This document shows, one piece after another, positions 8,729 to 17,611 of a stretch of 64,000 nt of DNA (the first letter of the stretch is position 1; each line of letters opens with the position of its first letter). The notes under the pieces were generated by a model. It worked only from the letters and a program-made list of their open reading frames with translations. It was not told the origin of the DNA and made no database searches. A program made the translations under genes and the position numbers. The stretch is from Bradyrhizobium sp. CB1717 (GTDB lineage Bacteria > Pseudomonadota > Alphaproteobacteria > Rhizobiales > Xanthobacteraceae), in assembly GCF_029714325.1 (NCBI RefSeq), contig NZ_CP121666.1, positions 3,410,001 through 3,474,000 of the forward strand. The letters run 5' to 3'.

Positions 8729-9742
8729 TCACTCCGCCGCCTTGGCAGTCCTGCCGAACATCCGCGTCGGGGCAGGGAAGCCGCACGAGGTGCCGTCGGT
8801 GACCTTCACCCGATCTTCCCACGGCAATCGGAAGGTGCCGGCGACCATGTCCTGCATGAAGGTGTAGGGGCAGTCCATCGCGCCGCCCTTCACCGCGACA
8901 TAGCCGCGGTGCCAGAGCTGGTAGATGTTGTTCTCGACGCCCCAGTTGATGCGGGCCTCGCGCACGAGGTCGGGCCGGACCTCGGCGGTGATGATCTCGT
9001 CGGCGCGGCCGGTGGTGCCGTGCGCCAGCACGGTGCCGTCGAAATTGACGATCATGCCTTCGCCCATGGAATCGAACGAGCCGTCCGAGCCGCACATGCA
9101 GACATTCGCCGTGACCATCAGGTTCTGGAACGAATTGGCTTGGTTGGTGAAGCGCCAGGCTTCGCGGATCGGCGCGGTGTAGCCGGCGGTACGGATCATG
9201 ATCTCGGCGCCCTTGTAGGCGCATTCCCGCGCCATCTCCGGGAACATGCCGTCATGGCAGATGATCAGCGCGATCTTGGCGCCCTTCGGTCCCTCGATCA
9301 CGGGAAGGCCGATATCGCCGGGCTCCCAGGGCTCGACAGGTATCCAGGGATGAAGTTTTCGGTAGTAGAGCTTGATCTCACCGTGGTCGTCGATGATCAG
9401 GCCGGAATTGTAGGGATTGCCGTGCGGGTTGAACTCCATGATGGAAAAGCAGCCCCAGATCTTATTGTCGACGCAGGCATTCTTGAAGGCCGCGACCTCC
9501 GGTCCGTCGAGCCGGCACATGATCTCGGGATTGGTGTCCATCGAGAGGCCGTGCAGCGAGTATTCGGGGAACACCACCAGATCCATGGTGGAGAGATTGC
9601 GGCGCGCCTTGCCGACCATCCAGACGATGCGCTCGGCCTGCTTGGCCAGATCGGCCTTGGTCACGACGTTAGGCAACTGCAATTGAACCAGTCCAACGAT
9701 CACGCCCTCAGGCGATTTGTTCAATCCGCCAAGCCCGTTCAT
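8729..9742 (-). CDS. amiF: Formamidase
   Basis: Nitrilase-superfamily amidase of 337 residues, close to AmiF along its length (formamide + H2O to formate + ammonia). The catalytic triad is visible as Glu in VFPEYS, Lys in YYRKLHPW and Cys in ICHDGMFPE. The motif WGVENNIYQLWHRGYVA is typical of formamidase/aliphatic amidase. The ATG at 9742 has AAGGGAG six bases upstream; longer in-frame starts lack this and add low-quality sequence. It is divergent from a TetR gene, adenine deaminase and purine permease, which places it in amide/purine nitrogen salvage. Cytoplasmic. Confidence 0.92.
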   Translation of the reverse strand: MNGLGGLNKSPEGVIVGLVQLQLPNVVTKADLAKQAERIVWMVGKARRNLSTMDLVVFPEYSLHGLSMDTNPEIMCRLDGPEVAAFKNACVDNKIWGCFSIMEFNPHGNPYNSGLIIDDHGEIKLYYRKLHPWIPVEPWEPGDIGLPVIEGPKGAKIALIICHDGMFPEMARECAYKGAEIMIRTAGYTAPIREAWRFTNQANSFQNLMVTANVCMCGSDGSFDSMGEGMIVNFDGTVLAHGTTGRADEIITAEVRPDLVREARINWGVENNIYQLWHRGYVAVKGGAMDCPYTFMQDMVAGTFRLPWEDRVKVTDGTSCGFPAPTRMFGRTAKAAE

Positions 9743-9947
9743 GACCAGCTCCCTTGCCGTCCGCGCGGCGCCGTTGCGCGCGGTTCTCGGCAGAGCAAAA
9801 CCGATTTTGGCGGCGCGCAAAAGTCCATTTTTCAGGCGGCCGGCGATCGATGTGCTTGCGTGGGGCGCCGGCCCCCACGCGCAGGCCGACGCCCATTGTT
9901 GCGGCGCGGCCTGCCTCAACTCTCGGCTTGACCCTCCAATTTGCCTG

Positions 9948-9965
9948 ATGTCAGACTTATGACAT
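9948..9965. promoter_or_regulatory. Palindrome overlapping the TetR start codon
   Basis: ATGTCA, six bases, TGACAT: a perfect inverted repeat whose right arm ends inside the ATG of the TetR gene (9964). It lies in the amiF-TetR divergent region and is the best candidate autoregulatory site. No Shine-Dalgarno precedes the ATG, so the mRNA may be leaderless. Confidence 0.5.
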
Positions 9966-10632
9966 GAGTACAGCAAAGCGACATATCGCCAGTCTTCGCG
10001 ACGAATATGCCGAGATGACGCGGCAGCGCATCGTCGCCGCTTTTGTCCAGACGCTGGAGGACGAGGCGGCCGACGACGTTTCCATGGCCGCGGTGGCCAA
10101 GCGCGCCAAGGTGGCCGAGCGAACCATCTATCGCCACTTCAAGACCCGCGCGGAGCTGTTCGCGGCGGCCGGCGAATGGATCGAGGACAACGTCTTCAGC
10201 TATATTCCCTTCACCTCGCCCGACGAACTGCCGGATATTTTCCGCAAGCTGTGCAGGCGGTTCGACCGTCATCCGCATCTGGCGCGTGCCATTGCGATGA
10301 CGCGGGCGGGCCGGAGGGTGCGCGCCGGCTTTCGGCGGCACCTGATCGACCAGCATCGCAAGGCGATGGCGCCGCTGGTGCGGCATCTTCCCGCCAAGGA
10401 AGTCCGCCAGGCGGAGGCGCTCGCGTCCTATCTCAACAACGTGCTGGCCTGGAATGCGATGCGCGAGGACTTTGACATGTCCAGCGCCGAGATCGCCGAC
10501 GCGATCGAATGGGCGCTCACGACGCTTTTGAAGGATGTCCGTCGGCGCGATGCCGCTGGGGCGCGCGCCGGCAAGGCCGGCAAATCGCCGCGCAAGCGAA
10601 GCACGGCGCGCGAAAGCACTGGCGTAGAGTGA
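9964..10632 (+). CDS. TetR-family repressor
   Basis: A 222-residue regulator. The N-terminal helix-turn-helix spans about residues 18-64, with the classical VSMAAVAKRAKVAERTIYRHF recognition segment. The helical C-terminal ligand domain follows, then a basic tail (GKAGKSPRKR). It is nine bases upstream of the adenine deaminase gene and so is the first gene of that operon, and it faces amiF across 221 bases. A purine or amide ligand is plausible from context but not shown. The start overlaps the palindrome described separately; an alternative is the ATG at 10015. Confidence 0.85.
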   Translation: MSTAKRHIASLRDEYAEMTRQRIVAAFVQTLEDEAADDVSMAAVAKRAKVAERTIYRHFKTRAELFAAAGEWIEDNVFSYIPFTSPDELPDIFRKLCRRFDRHPHLARAIAMTRAGRRVRAGFRRHLIDQHRKAMAPLVRHLPAKEVRQAEALASYLNNVLAWNAMREDFDMSSAEIADAIEWALTTLLKDVRRRDAAGARAGKAGKSPRKRSTARESTGVE

Positions 10633-10641
10633 GGCGAGCCC

Positions 10642-12507
10642 ATGAATGCGATCCCCGATGATCTCCTGATCAACGCGCCCGACGAGGTTCGCATCCGCCA
10701 GGACCTGGTGCTGACGGCGCTCGGCCGCCGCCCGGCCGATCGCTCCTTGCGGGTCGGCAAATTACTCGATGTTCACAGCCGCACCTGGAATGAGGATCAG
10801 GAGATCGTCTTCAAGGGCCGCCGTATCGCCTGGGTTGGACCGGCCGGCAGCTATCCCGGCGAGGTGCGCGAGCGCGTGCACCGGCAGGATCTCGCGGCCG
10901 TCCCAGGCTTCGGCGAAGTGCACAAGCATATTGAAAGCTCGCATCTGACGCCTGAATGGGAGGCGGCGCTGGTGCTGCCGCATGGCAACACCTGGACCTG
11001 CGAGGCGAGCCACGAATTCTCGAATGTCAACGGCGCACGCAATCTCGAATTCTGGTTCGAGGCACGCCGCCGCGGCTCACCGCTAAAAATCTTTCCGCAG
11101 CCGGGCTCGGCGGTGCCGCCGACAGCTTACGAATGGGGTGGCGGTTGGTACGGCCACGACGAGCAGGCGCGCTTCATGGGCGAGAGCATGATGGTCACCG
11201 GGCTCGACGAAGTCATGGACTGGCCGGCTGTTTGGAATCCAGACAATCCCTCCTACAAGCGGCTCTGGGGCATGATCGAGGCGACGTTCGCGGCGCGCGG
11301 AGTTGTCGAAGGCCATGCCTCCGGCCTGCGGGATCTGCCCTCCATCAACGCGTTTGCCGCGGCCGGGCTCGCGTCCGACCACGAAGTGCAGACGCCAGAG
11401 GAGACCTGGGACAAGCTCACCCGCGGCCTGTTCGTCGAGCTGCGCGTCTACGCCATGGACGAGATCGTCAAATGGCTGCTCGCGAAGGGTCTGCAGGACT
11501 GGTCGCAGATCGCGTTCACCACGGACGACCGCAGCGCCAGCCATACGCTCGAGCTCGGCGCCAGCGATCACAATGCGCGGGTCGCGATCGAGGCCGGCCT
11601 TGCACCCGAGATCGCAATCCAGTGCCTCACCATCAACCCGGCGCGGCACATGCGCCTTACGCCGTTCGTCGGCAGCCTGGCTCCTGGGCGTTTCGGCGAC
11701 GTGGTGCTGCTCTCGGATGTTGCCAAGCTCACGATTGCCGAGGTGTGGGCCGATGGCGCGCAGGTTTCCGACGGCAAGCGCTATCTCGGCAAGGTGCCTG
11801 ACATCCAGTGGCCGGATTGGGCAACGAAGACTGTCAACATCAAGCGCTCGATCAAGCCTGAAGATTTCGAGCTGCGGGCCGAGCCCGGCCGCACCACGAT
11901 GAAGGCGGCGGTGATCCGCCCCTTCCATTGGCATCCCGAATTCTACACAATCGAACTGCCGGTGCGTGACGGCGCCGTACAGCGCGACGAGAGCGAGGCC
12001 GTCACCAAGTTTGCCATCGTCGACCGCTTCTCCGGCGACGGGCGCGTCGCAAAGATGTTCTGGCGCGGCTGTGGGCCGCGCACGCCGGAGACGGCGGTTG
12101 CCTGCTCGGTCGCGCACGACAAGCACAACATCTGGGTGGTCGGCTCGTCCGACGCTGCGATGGCCAAGGCGGTGAACGCGCTGATCGAGCTTCAGGGCGG
12201 GTGGGCGCTGGTGCGCGAAGGCGAGCTCGTCGCCACCGTGCGCTTCGAGGTCGGCGGGCTGATGAGCTGTCGTCCGGCGCAGGCGCTCGATGCCGAGATG
12301 CAGGCGCTTTATGCAGAAGGCCGCAAGGTCGACTGGATGTACGAGCCGACGTTCCGTCCGCGCTGGTATCCGGGATTCCCAGAGCGGCTCATGTTTGCAA
12401 CGCTGACCTGTGCGCCCTGGAGCTGGGTGCTGGTGGCGCCGTGCGAGCAGGCGCCGCTCGGCTTCATCAACGTGCAGACCGGCGAAGCGCACCCGGTGGT
12501 CTGGTAG
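10642..12507 (+). CDS. Adenine deaminase-family amidohydrolase
   Basis: A 621-residue amidohydrolase related to adenine deaminase (Ade: adenine to hypoxanthine + ammonia). The metal-binding HxH is present (EVHKHIESSHL, near residue 95), as is the later TTDD Asp region, and the C-terminal Ade domain is complete. The usual GFIDxHxHIES signature is altered to GFGEVHKHIESS, and the sequence is Trp-rich, so it is probably a distant paralogue whose substrate may not be adenine. The following gene is a purine-type permease, only 12 bases away, which supports a purine or related base as substrate. Cytoplasmic. Confidence 0.8.
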   Translation: MNAIPDDLLINAPDEVRIRQDLVLTALGRRPADRSLRVGKLLDVHSRTWNEDQEIVFKGRRIAWVGPAGSYPGEVRERVHRQDLAAVPGFGEVHKHIESSHLTPEWEAALVLPHGNTWTCEASHEFSNVNGARNLEFWFEARRRGSPLKIFPQPGSAVPPTAYEWGGGWYGHDEQARFMGESMMVTGLDEVMDWPAVWNPDNPSYKRLWGMIEATFAARGVVEGHASGLRDLPSINAFAAAGLASDHEVQTPEETWDKLTRGLFVELRVYAMDEIVKWLLAKGLQDWSQIAFTTDDRSASHTLELGASDHNARVAIEAGLAPEIAIQCLTINPARHMRLTPFVGSLAPGRFGDVVLLSDVAKLTIAEVWADGAQVSDGKRYLGKVPDIQWPDWATKTVNIKRSIKPEDFELRAEPGRTTMKAAVIRPFHWHPEFYTIELPVRDGAVQRDESEAVTKFAIVDRFSGDGRVAKMFWRGCGPRTPETAVACSVAHDKHNIWVVGSSDAAMAKAVNALIELQGGWALVREGELVATVRFEVGGLMSCRPAQALDAEMQALYAEGRKVDWMYEPTFRPRWYPGFPERLMFATLTCAPWSWVLVAPCEQAPLGFINVQTGEAHPVVW

Positions 12508-12519
12508 GAGAAGACTGCG

Positions 12520-13911
12520 ATGAACGAGATGACGAAGCCGCAGGCCGCTTCCGCCGAGCCGGCACCGCGTGCAGCCTCGGGGCTGCTCGATCGCACCTTT
12601 GGCCTCACCGAACGTGGCACGAGCATTGGCCGCGAGGTGATGGCCGGAGCAACGACGTTCGCAGCCATGGCCTATATCATCGCCGTCAACCCCGCGATCA
12701 TGTCCAACGCCGGGATGGATCGCGCCGATCTCGTCAGCGCCACGGCGCTCGCCGCGATCTTCGGCTCCGTCATGATGGGGCTGTGGGCCAACCTGCCGCT
12801 CGCGGTTGCGCCCGCGATGGGATCGAACGTCATCTTCACCTATGTCATCGTCAAGCAGATGGGCATGCCCTGGCAGGGCGCGCTCGCGATGGTCGCTTTC
12901 ACCGGCGTTCTGTTCCTGATCCTCAGCCTGTCGAAGCTGCGCGAGAAAGTCGCGAAGGACGTGCCGGAAGCGCTGAAGATCGGCATCCAGGCGGCGGTCG
13001 GTACCCTCATCGTCTTCATTGCGCTGCGGGGCGCCGGGTTCGTCGTCCAGAACCCGTCGACCTACATTGCCATGGGATCCCTGCGCAACCCGCCGGTGCT
13101 GCTGACGTTGTTCGGCCTCCTGCTCACGCCGGTACTGGTGGCGCGCCGGGTGCCGGCGGCGCTGATCCTGTCGATCGCAGTGCTGACCCTGATCGGCTTC
13201 TTCGTTCCGGGTGCCAACGGCAAGATGGTGACCTCGGTGCCATCAGCCATCATGGCGTGGCCGCGCTGGCCGACCAGCACCTTCATGGCGCTCGACATCG
13301 GCTATCTCTTCAGCCACTTCGTCGTGGCGCTGCCGCTGCTGTTCTATTTCCTGTGCGCCGAATTCTTTTCGACGCTGGGCACGCTGATCGGCGTGACGGG
13401 AGCTGCCAACTTACGCAAGCCCGATGGCTCGATCCCGAACGCCACCGCAGCATTTGCGACCGATGCGATGGCTTCGGTGGTGGGACCGCTGCTCGGGACG
13501 TCCGTCGTCACGGCCTACATCGAATCGATCACGGGCGTGCAGGCCGGCGGCCGCACCGGACTGACCTCGCTGACCGTCGCGGGATTCTTCTTTCTCGCAT
13601 TGTTCTTCTGGCCGATCTTCGTCATCATCCCGCCGCAAGCGACCGCGCCCGCGCTGGTGCTCGTGGGCGTGCTGATGATGCAGGGGCTCGCCCGCATCGA
13701 CATGACCGATCTCGTCAATGCGGTTCCGATCGTGCTGACGCTGCTCGTCACCGTGCTGACCAACAACCTTATCAACGGAATGGCCCTGGGCACACTGAGC
13801 TACATCGCCCTGGAAGTGGCCGTCGGCCGGCGGTCGCAGATTCCGGCGATGGTGTGGGGACTTGGGGTGGTGTTCGTTGCTTACGCGATCGTGATCGCGC
13901 AGATCTTTTGA
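12520..13911 (+). CDS. NCS2-family purine permease (AzgA/PbuG-like)
   Basis: Inner-membrane nucleobase:proton symporter of 463 residues, with about 12-14 hydrophobic segments. The N-terminal FGLTERGTSIGREVMAGATTF stretch and NPAIMSNAGM are typical of the AzgA/GhxP branch (adenine, guanine, hypoxanthine), as is the TSVVTAYIESITGVQAGGRTG region. It is third gene of the TetR-deaminase-permease operon and would supply the deaminase with its base. Confidence 0.88.
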   Translation: MNEMTKPQAASAEPAPRAASGLLDRTFGLTERGTSIGREVMAGATTFAAMAYIIAVNPAIMSNAGMDRADLVSATALAAIFGSVMMGLWANLPLAVAPAMGSNVIFTYVIVKQMGMPWQGALAMVAFTGVLFLILSLSKLREKVAKDVPEALKIGIQAAVGTLIVFIALRGAGFVVQNPSTYIAMGSLRNPPVLLTLFGLLLTPVLVARRVPAALILSIAVLTLIGFFVPGANGKMVTSVPSAIMAWPRWPTSTFMALDIGYLFSHFVVALPLLFYFLCAEFFSTLGTLIGVTGAANLRKPDGSIPNATAAFATDAMASVVGPLLGTSVVTAYIESITGVQAGGRTGLTSLTVAGFFFLALFFWPIFVIIPPQATAPALVLVGVLMMQGLARIDMTDLVNAVPIVLTLLVTVLTNNLINGMALGTLSYIALEVAVGRRSQIPAMVWGLGVVFVAYAIVIAQIF

Positions 13912-13919
13912 CGCCTGCG

Positions 13920-14141
13920 TTAAGCGGCGAGGTCCAGCAATCTGCACGATCCGCGCACCAGCGCCCTGCGGCCGGCCGGTGTGATTGCCGGAACGCCGTC
14001 ATTGACCACGACAAGGCCAAGCTCAACCAGGCTTCCGACGACATAGGCCTTCGCGAGGCGACCGTTCGACACCGGGTTGCGAAGCGCCTTCAGCGCTTCC
14101 CACTGGTCGGATGAAAGATCGAAGTCGAAATCGTTGCTCAT
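13920..14141 (-). CDS. Small winged-helix-like hypothetical protein
   Basis: A 73-residue protein, acidic at the start (DFDFDLSSDQWEAL) and basic at the end (GRRALVRGSCRLLDL). The pattern of a helix, SNGRLAKAYVVGSLVELGLV and then GVPAITPAGRRAL resembles a compact winged helix. A weak GAGG lies ahead of the ATG. It converges with the permease gene (8 bases between stops). I see no functional assignment. Confidence 0.55.
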   Translation of the reverse strand: MSNDFDFDLSSDQWEALKALRNPVSNGRLAKAYVVGSLVELGLVVVNDGVPAITPAGRRALVRGSCRLLDLAA

Positions 14142-14488
14142 GTTGCCTCAGGCGATCGTCCGGTTCGCGTGCCCCTGTTAGCGGCGCCACATGAAGACCG
14201 TGCGACGACAATGAGTCGGGAATTCGGTCAGCTGTTTAGAACATCTCTTCACGAATTGCGGCACTTCATTGCGGCCACAGGAGTTAAGATCGTTTGCGCG
14301 CGAATATCGTCCCGACGATCACTAATTGATGATCCGCATTTGATGTTGCGCTGCGAATTGTCGCGGTGCACGGGAAGCATCGCTGTCCCATTCTGCGTCG
14401 CGATATGCACAGAAATCATGAGGCGAGGGCTCGGGACTCTGTTACGTTGATTCGCGGGGAATGGCTTCACACGGCAGGAGTGGAGTGC
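14142..14488. other. Intergenic stretch without a supported gene
   Basis: 347 bases between two divergent small genes. The sequence is less GC-rich than its neighbours. Open frames here have no ribosome-binding site and no recognisable protein. It presumably carries the two promoters. Confidence 0.5.
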
Positions 14489-14671
14489 ATGAACAGGCTG
14501 GTGGAAATTCGCAGTCAGGAATCCTTGTGCCGTGAGCGCGCTGCGCTGGATTCGGAGCGCCGGGTGTTCTGGCTCGCGCAGGCCCAGGAGTGGGAGCAGC
14601 GCGCGCTCGACGAAATCGCGTATCACTTTCGGGAGTGCAATCTCATTCAGGCCGAGCTGACCGCCGCCTGA
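14489..14671 (+). CDS. Small hypothetical protein
   Basis: A 60-residue, charged, mostly helical protein (ERAALDSERRVFWLAQAQEW). The ATG at 14489 is preceded by GGAGTGGAG at good spacing. A longer frame starts upstream but without such a site. No family is recognised; proteins of this size and style are common in bradyrhizobia. Confidence 0.5.
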   Translation: MNRLVEIRSQESLCRERAALDSERRVFWLAQAQEWEQRALDEIAYHFRECNLIQAELTAA

Positions 14672-14693
14672 CGCGAGAGGTCGTCGTCGCCGC

Positions 14694-16079
14694 CTACTGA
14701 TAAGTCGCCACGATGTCGGACACCGCGCGCTCGAGCTGCTGCGCGGTGGCGCATTGGCGCACGACGCTGCAAAAGGTCGCATAGCGCGGCATCTCGGAAT
14801 CGCCAAAGCCCCAGGCAAGCCGCCCCTCGGGATTGAGCCAGACCAGCCGCTTCGAGCGCTCGGAGATGCGGCGCAGGATATCGGCGCGCGGGTCGAGGTT
14901 GTTGCTGCGGGCATCGCCGAGCACGATCACCGTGGTCTGCGGTGTCAGCGTGCTCATGAACTCCTTCTCGAAATCGACCAGCGAGGAGCCGTAGTCCGAC
15001 GAGCCGAAACCGACCTTGGACATGATCTCGGCCATCGCCTCTTCCGGCGAGTTCTTCTCCAGAATGTCGCTGACCTCGATCAGATGCGAGGAGAAGGCGA
15101 AGGAGCGGACGTCGTCGACGACCTCGTGCAGGGAGTGGATCAGCAGCAGGAAGAAATCGGATACCTGCGCAACCGAGCCCGAGACGTCGCAGAGCGCCAC
15201 GATCTTCGGCCGGTCGCGGTGCTTGCGCTTCCACGCCGTGAGGAAAGGCACGCCGCCCCAGGCCGCGTTCCGGCGCAGCGTGCGGCGGACGTCGAGATGG
15301 CCGCGGCGCTGGCGCTTGCGCGGCTTGGAATAGCGTTCCCGCAGCCGGCGCGCGATCTGGCGGATGAGGGCGCGCATTTCCGCGACCTGACGCCGCTCGA
15401 TGCGCGCCAGCGGCGCGTTGCGCAGGATCTCGTTGCGGAGGTTTTCGGCTTCCTCGCGGGCATAGAGTGCAAGCCCCTGCGAGACCGTGTCGCGCACCGC
15501 CTCACGCAAACCATCGAGCGCGGCGCGCAGTCGTTCGGCCAGCGACGGATTGGTCGCGGTGAGCTCGTCGAGCTCGTCGCGCAGGCGCTGCAGGCCCATG
15601 GCGTCGAGGATGCGGCTGGAGAAGATGCCGCGCTGGGTCGAGTAGCGGATGTCGGACAGGGATGCGGCGCCCGCCGCGCTGGCGATTGCGGCCGCGATGG
15701 CATTGCGATCCTGCGACAGCAGCATCTGCGCGAGCGGGCCCAGTTCCTGCTGCGGTGAACCGCCGCCGGCATCACTGGCCGCGCCGGAAGAGGGCGGTTG
15801 ATCCGTATCCTGCGAGGCATCCTGGTCGGCGCTCTCGGGCTGCTCATGCCGGGGTTCCGGCTGGCTGAAGAACAGATCGAAGCAGTCGCCGAGCGCGAGC
15901 TTCTCGTCCTGCGACTTGGCGAGCGTCAAAAGCAGCGCATCGCGCAGAATGGTCCGGTCGGAAAAGCCGACCTGCGAGACCGCGCGCATCGCATCGATGC
16001 TTTCGGCAGGCGAGACGTGGACGCCGACGCCGCGCGCCGCCCGAAAGAAACGATGGAGGTTCTCGCGCATCGGCGTCAA
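14694..16079 (-). CDS. vWA-domain protein, CoxE-like
   Basis: A 461-residue cytoplasmic protein. The N-terminal half is helical with an acidic, Gln/Ser/Asp-rich linker (about 75-110). The C-terminal half is a von Willebrand A domain with MIDAS motif DVSGSV near residue 295 and the later SSDYGSSL and GDARSN ligands. CoxE-type proteins act with a MoxR AAA+ ATPase as chaperones that remodel or insert metal into a partner enzyme. The MoxR gene lies directly upstream and the two overlap by 4 bases. No carbon monoxide dehydrogenase genes are in the window, so the client is unknown. Confidence 0.85.
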   Translation of the reverse strand: MTPMRENLHRFFRAARGVGVHVSPAESIDAMRAVSQVGFSDRTILRDALLLTLAKSQDEKLALGDCFDLFFSQPEPRHEQPESADQDASQDTDQPPSSGAASDAGGGSPQQELGPLAQMLLSQDRNAIAAAIASAAGAASLSDIRYSTQRGIFSSRILDAMGLQRLRDELDELTATNPSLAERLRAALDGLREAVRDTVSQGLALYAREEAENLRNEILRNAPLARIERRQVAEMRALIRQIARRLRERYSKPRKRQRRGHLDVRRTLRRNAAWGGVPFLTAWKRKHRDRPKIVALCDVSGSVAQVSDFFLLLIHSLHEVVDDVRSFAFSSHLIEVSDILEKNSPEEAMAEIMSKVGFGSSDYGSSLVDFEKEFMSTLTPQTTVIVLGDARSNNLDPRADILRRISERSKRLVWLNPEGRLAWGFGDSEMPRYATFCSVVRQCATAQQLERAVSDIVATYQ

Positions 16080-17080
16080 CCGAACACGTTGGACCGGGCC
16101 GCCTTGGCAATGAAGGTCGTCACCTGCGGCGCTGCCGCCTCGATGTCGGCTTCGTATTTCAGGAGCACGTTGAGCGTGTCCTTGACGACATCGGTGTCGA
16201 GCTCGGTCGCCTGCAGCAGCACCAGCACGCGCGCCCAGTCGATGGTCTCGCTGACGGAGGGCAGCTTCTTCAGATCCAGCGAGCGGATTTCGTGGATGAA
16301 GCCGACCATCTGCCGGCGCAGCGTCTGCGAGATGCCGGGCACGCGGCTTTCCACGATGCGCTCCTCCAGCCGCTGCTCGGGGAAGCCGATATGCAGATGC
16401 AGGCAGCGTCGCTTCAGGGCGTCGCCCAGGTCGCGCTCGCTGTTGGAGGTGAGGATCACCGTCGGCGGGGTGATCGCCGAGACGGTGCCGAGCTCGGGGA
16501 TCGTGACCTGGAAGTCGGACAGGATCTCCAGCAGCAGCGACTCGAATTCAGCGTCCGACTTGTCGATTTCGTCGATCAGCAGCACGCAGCCGCCCGGCTG
16601 CTCCAGCGCCTGCAACAGCGGGCGCGGCTCGACGAACTCCTTGGAGAAGAACACGTCGCCGAAATCGTGGAGCTGATCGAGCGCGGCGTGCAGCGTTTGC
16701 GCGCCGCCGAGCACTTCGCCGAGCTTGTCCTTGAGGATCTGCGTGTAGAGAAGCTGCTTGGCGTATTTCCACTCGTAGAGCGCCTTGGCCTCGTCGAGGC
16801 CTTCGTAGCACTGCAGGCGGATCATCTTCATGCCGCGCCAGGCGGCGATCGCCTTGGCGAGCTCGGTCTTGCCGACTCCCGCGGGGCCTTCCACCAGGAT
16901 CGGCTTCTCGATCTGTTGCGACAAATAGACGGCGGTCGCGATCTGCCGGCTCGCGATATAGCCCTGCGCGGCGAGGCCGCTCTCCACTGCCTCGATCGAC
17001 GTCGAGGCCTTCTGATCAGCCACGAAATGGCGCTCCCAAAGATCCTGCTTTGAGGCTTGTTCTGCCTGCGTTCCCGGCAA
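16076..17080 (-). CDS. MoxR-family AAA+ ATPase (CoxD-like)
   Basis: A 334-residue ATPase with Walker A GPAGVGKTE (about residues 65-73), Walker B LLIDEID, sensor-1 LTSNSERD and arginine finger KRRCLH. MoxR proteins work with vWA partners in maturation of large enzymes. The vWA partner follows with a 4-base overlap, so the pair is translationally coupled. Start codon choice is uncertain: no strong ribosome-binding site precedes the ATG at 17080, and the first 25 residues look poorly conserved. Confidence 0.88.
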   Translation of the reverse strand: MPGTQAEQASKQDLWERHFVADQKASTSIEAVESGLAAQGYIASRQIATAVYLSQQIEKPILVEGPAGVGKTELAKAIAAWRGMKMIRLQCYEGLDEAKALYEWKYAKQLLYTQILKDKLGEVLGGAQTLHAALDQLHDFGDVFFSKEFVEPRPLLQALEQPGGCVLLIDEIDKSDAEFESLLLEILSDFQVTIPELGTVSAITPPTVILTSNSERDLGDALKRRCLHLHIGFPEQRLEERIVESRVPGISQTLRRQMVGFIHEIRSLDLKKLPSVSETIDWARVLVLLQATELDTDVVKDTLNVLLKYEADIEAAAPQVTTFIAKAARSNVFG

Positions 17081-17169
17081 AGAACAAGCCTCGTTTGGGA
17101 GACATCAGATCCGCGTGAGCGGCGTTTTTTCCGTTCAGCGCAAATAGTTGAGCGGTTCTTCGGTCGCGC

Positions 17170-17370
17170 TCAGTGCCGCAACAGCTCCGGCTTGCAGATC
17201 GTCTGCCGGACCTCGGCGCCGCAATCGGCGCACTCGTAGACGAAATCGATCTTGGCAAGGCTCCAATGCGGCTCGACCTCGCGCACATACATCGGAAGGA
17301 ACCCCATGCACGTCGGGCAAATTACAGGCGCGATTTCGATGTCCTGATGATGCTGTACATAAGCTGGCAT
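17170..17370 (-). CDS. Small zinc-ribbon-like protein
   Basis: 66 residues with two Cys pairs (CPTC near residue 18 and CADC near 48) spaced as in a zinc ribbon, plus a further Cys near the end. AAGGAGAG lies just before the ATG. Function unknown; it may bind metal or nucleic acid. Confidence 0.6.
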   Translation of the reverse strand: MPAYVQHHQDIEIAPVICPTCMGFLPMYVREVEPHWSLAKIDFVYECADCGAEVRQTICKPELLRH

Positions 17371-17562
17371 CTCGGCTCTCCTTCGCAGGCGACCACCAAT
17401 CCCCGCGCAAAAGGTACTGCCGGTTGCCCCAAGGCCGTCATCAACTCTTTCGAACAGAGGCGGAACGGCGGGTGTTTGTCGTTCGCTGTGACATTCTTGT
17501 TACGGCTCTGTACTGTAACGGGCGGACCAAATGCCTATTTCACAGGCCGATCCGGTTCTCGG

Positions 17563-17598
17563 ACCATCACTGCAACGATAACCATCACTGCAACGATA
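17563..17598. repeat. Tandem duplication of 18 bases upstream of the quinone reductase
   Basis: ACCATCACTGCAACGATA occurs twice head to tail (17563-17580 and 17581-17598), ending directly at the AAGGGAG ribosome-binding site of the quinone oxidoreductase. It may be a recent slippage duplication in the 5' leader or a doubled regulator site. Confidence 0.8.
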
Positions 17599-17611
17599 AG
17601 GGAGCAACCCC

